Assembly: GCA_963965975.1 (NCBI GenBank)
Contig: OZ014412.1
Span: 10,087,849-10,151,848 of the forward strand
Reading direction: 5' to 3'
DNA length: 64,000 bases
Origin: Xestospongia bergquistia
Lineage: Eukaryota; Porifera; Demospongiae; Haplosclerida; Petrosiidae
Below the pieces are notes generated by a model. The model worked only from the letters and a program-made list of their open reading frames with translations, was not told where the DNA came from and did no database searches. Numbering within the stretch: position 1 is the stretch's first letter; every line of letters begins with the position of its first letter. This document shows positions 63,501 through 64,000 of this stretch, one piece after another. Position numbers and translations under genes: made by a program.

Positions 63501-64000
63501 GCTGCTATTTCTATTTAAGGAATTGGATCATTGCTAACTTTGAAGACTGGAAAATAGCATAAGATATGAAACTGCTTGAAAGCATTTATTCAATCAGAAG
63601 CTTAAAACAGTTATACCCAATTTAAAGTACTCACTGTAGAAGCAATGATATTTATTAGTTGCTATGTAAATTGGCAGTAACTGTATGTGGGTTCATTTCA
63701 TTCGTCATTCTTAAAAGTCACATATAACAATGCAATATAATAATGAAAACAAACATATCTGTGTATATAACACATGATTCAAAACAACTTTAGGACCACC
63801 TGGCACACTGTACATGTCAGGTGGAAAAAACAATGAAGCTAATACTGGCTAACATACAAATCGAACACTTACTTCTGTCAACAGATAGGAAACTGAAGAT
63901 ATGGCAATCTTGACTTCATAAAAGTCAGTAAAACGTAGAAACATTTTTTGTTGTATCTTGAATTAAGTAGCTTTACAGTAATACAACTATCATATTAATT
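54392..64000 (-). CDS. ITPR-like: Divergent IP3-receptor-family calcium channel, C-terminal part (5' end outside window)
   Basis: Many short minus-strand exons run from the window edge to a TAG at 54392-54394. Family features in order: helical RIH-type region (about 61-64 kb); RIH-associated segment with KMCGGNHKNQTIAIN (about 58.3 kb), matching CQGPCHENQTCIV of IP3 receptors; several transmembrane exons (55.4-56.5 kb); a VLEHIVKAIRGR S4-S5 linker; the pore exon; RFNQLRTE, equivalent to TFADLRSE; CFVCGIESDRFE, then HDHNMYNYMYFI, equivalent to CFICGLERDKFD and EEHNMW; and a coiled-coil tail. IP3 receptors release calcium from the endoplasmic reticulum. The ligand-binding N-terminus is beyond the window, so IP3 binding cannot be judged. 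The sequence is much more diverged than usual for animal IP3 receptors, and the filter is altered. A RyR relationship is less likely, given the linker and tail. Confidence 0.8.
54872..55235 (-). other. Linker zinc-finger-like segment of the channel
   Basis: Exons 55158-55235 and 54872-54991 encode CFVCGIESDRFERRGK then SFEDHYHHDHNMYNYMYFIHH. The C-x2-C ... H-x4/5-H arrangement is the conserved zinc-binding linker of IP3 and ryanodine receptors, which couples the gate to the cytosolic domains. All four ligands are kept, with extra histidines. Confidence 0.75.
55286..55680 (-). other. Pore region with altered selectivity filter
   Basis: The upstream exon (about 55492-55674) encodes a transmembrane helix (LLLILSIILIYATISF), FCRTLFECYITVMREGLLGG and FKN. 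Exon 55286-55444 continues with a final hydrophobic helix (YVIVSVIGMGVISAILIV) and RFNQLRTEI. The alignment places LLGGFKN where IP3 receptors have GGGVGD. Two glycines remain, but the Val and the conserved Asp are gone. Confidence 0.7.
57754..58700 (-). other. RIH-associated helical region
   Basis: Exons at about 58543-58676, 58405-58503, 58242-58354 and 57817-57985 encode helices with ALIKMCGGNHKNQTIAINSQ, then VIDSLNLILLEGLN and a helix-rich CKALELLEILLEETCSDQN. The C-x-G-x-x-x-x-N-Q core matches the RIH-associated domain of IP3 and ryanodine receptors, which follows the RIH domain and precedes the channel part. Confidence 0.65.
63765..63845. repeat. Short dispersed repeat shared with the 34.7-kb intron
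   Basis: TATATAACACATGATTCAAA and the following 60 bases resemble the segment at about 34676-34750 (TATATAACACGCCATTCAAA...). The core CACCTGGCA ... TGTCAGGTG forms an imperfect inverted repeat. It lies in an intron of the channel gene. The family is unknown. Confidence 0.45.

Noticed and set aside
54392-64000. Ryanodine receptor considered for the channel gene
   Set aside because: The S4-S5 linker, the short pore-to-gate spacing and the coiled-coil tail fit IP3 receptors better, and no SPRY or RyR repeats were seen, although the N-terminus is outside the window.

Overview
The window is AT-rich nuclear DNA of an animal-like eukaryote. The genes are cut into many exons by very short introns (about 38-60 bp, with GTAAGT-like donors and AG acceptors), and intergenic gaps are small. 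Together with an Ig/FN3 receptor, an RNF213-type giant ATPase and an IP3-receptor relative, this fits an early-branching metazoan, most likely a demosponge such as Amphimedon. That placement is inference, because no species-specific marker is visible. No RNA gene, CRISPR array or bacterial element was seen.

Layout. (1) Positions 117-5744, + strand: the 3' part of a single-pass receptor with five Ig-like domains, three FN3 domains, a transmembrane helix and a tail carrying seven YxxP motifs. (2) Positions 6889-38139, - strand: a complete or nearly complete RNF213-like gene (dynein-like AAA core fused to an E3 module). Its ATPase motifs and RZ-type zinc finger are intact. The RING finger present in vertebrate RNF213 is absent, and the flanking conserved blocks are joined across one 59-bp intron. 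(3) Positions 38236-44387, + strand: a 26-exon gene predicted to make a 1022-residue protein. It holds a SAM-like N-terminus, two ubiquitin-like folds, a degenerate U-box-like segment, a vWA domain with an intact MIDAS, and a C-terminal E2 ubiquitin-conjugating domain with its cysteine. Its ATG lies 96 bp from the start codon proposed for the RNF213-like gene, head to head. (4) Positions about 44.7-53.5 kb: a gene-poor tandem array of degenerate units of roughly 1.2-1.5 kb. (5) Positions 54392 to beyond 64000, - strand: the C-terminal part of a divergent IP3-receptor-family channel, with an altered selectivity filter and a coiled-coil tail.

The most interesting reading is genes 2 and 3 as one divergently transcribed ubiquitin module: a giant ATPase E3 without a RING beside a protein combining ubiquitin-like folds, a U-box-like segment, vWA and E2. 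Vertebrate RNF213 ubiquitylates intracellular pathogens and needs its RZ finger rather than its RING for this, so a dedicated E2-bearing partner gene is a testable idea. The RNF213-like introns also carry a small family of terminal-inverted-repeat elements, and two introns of the E2 gene hold perfect short hairpins.
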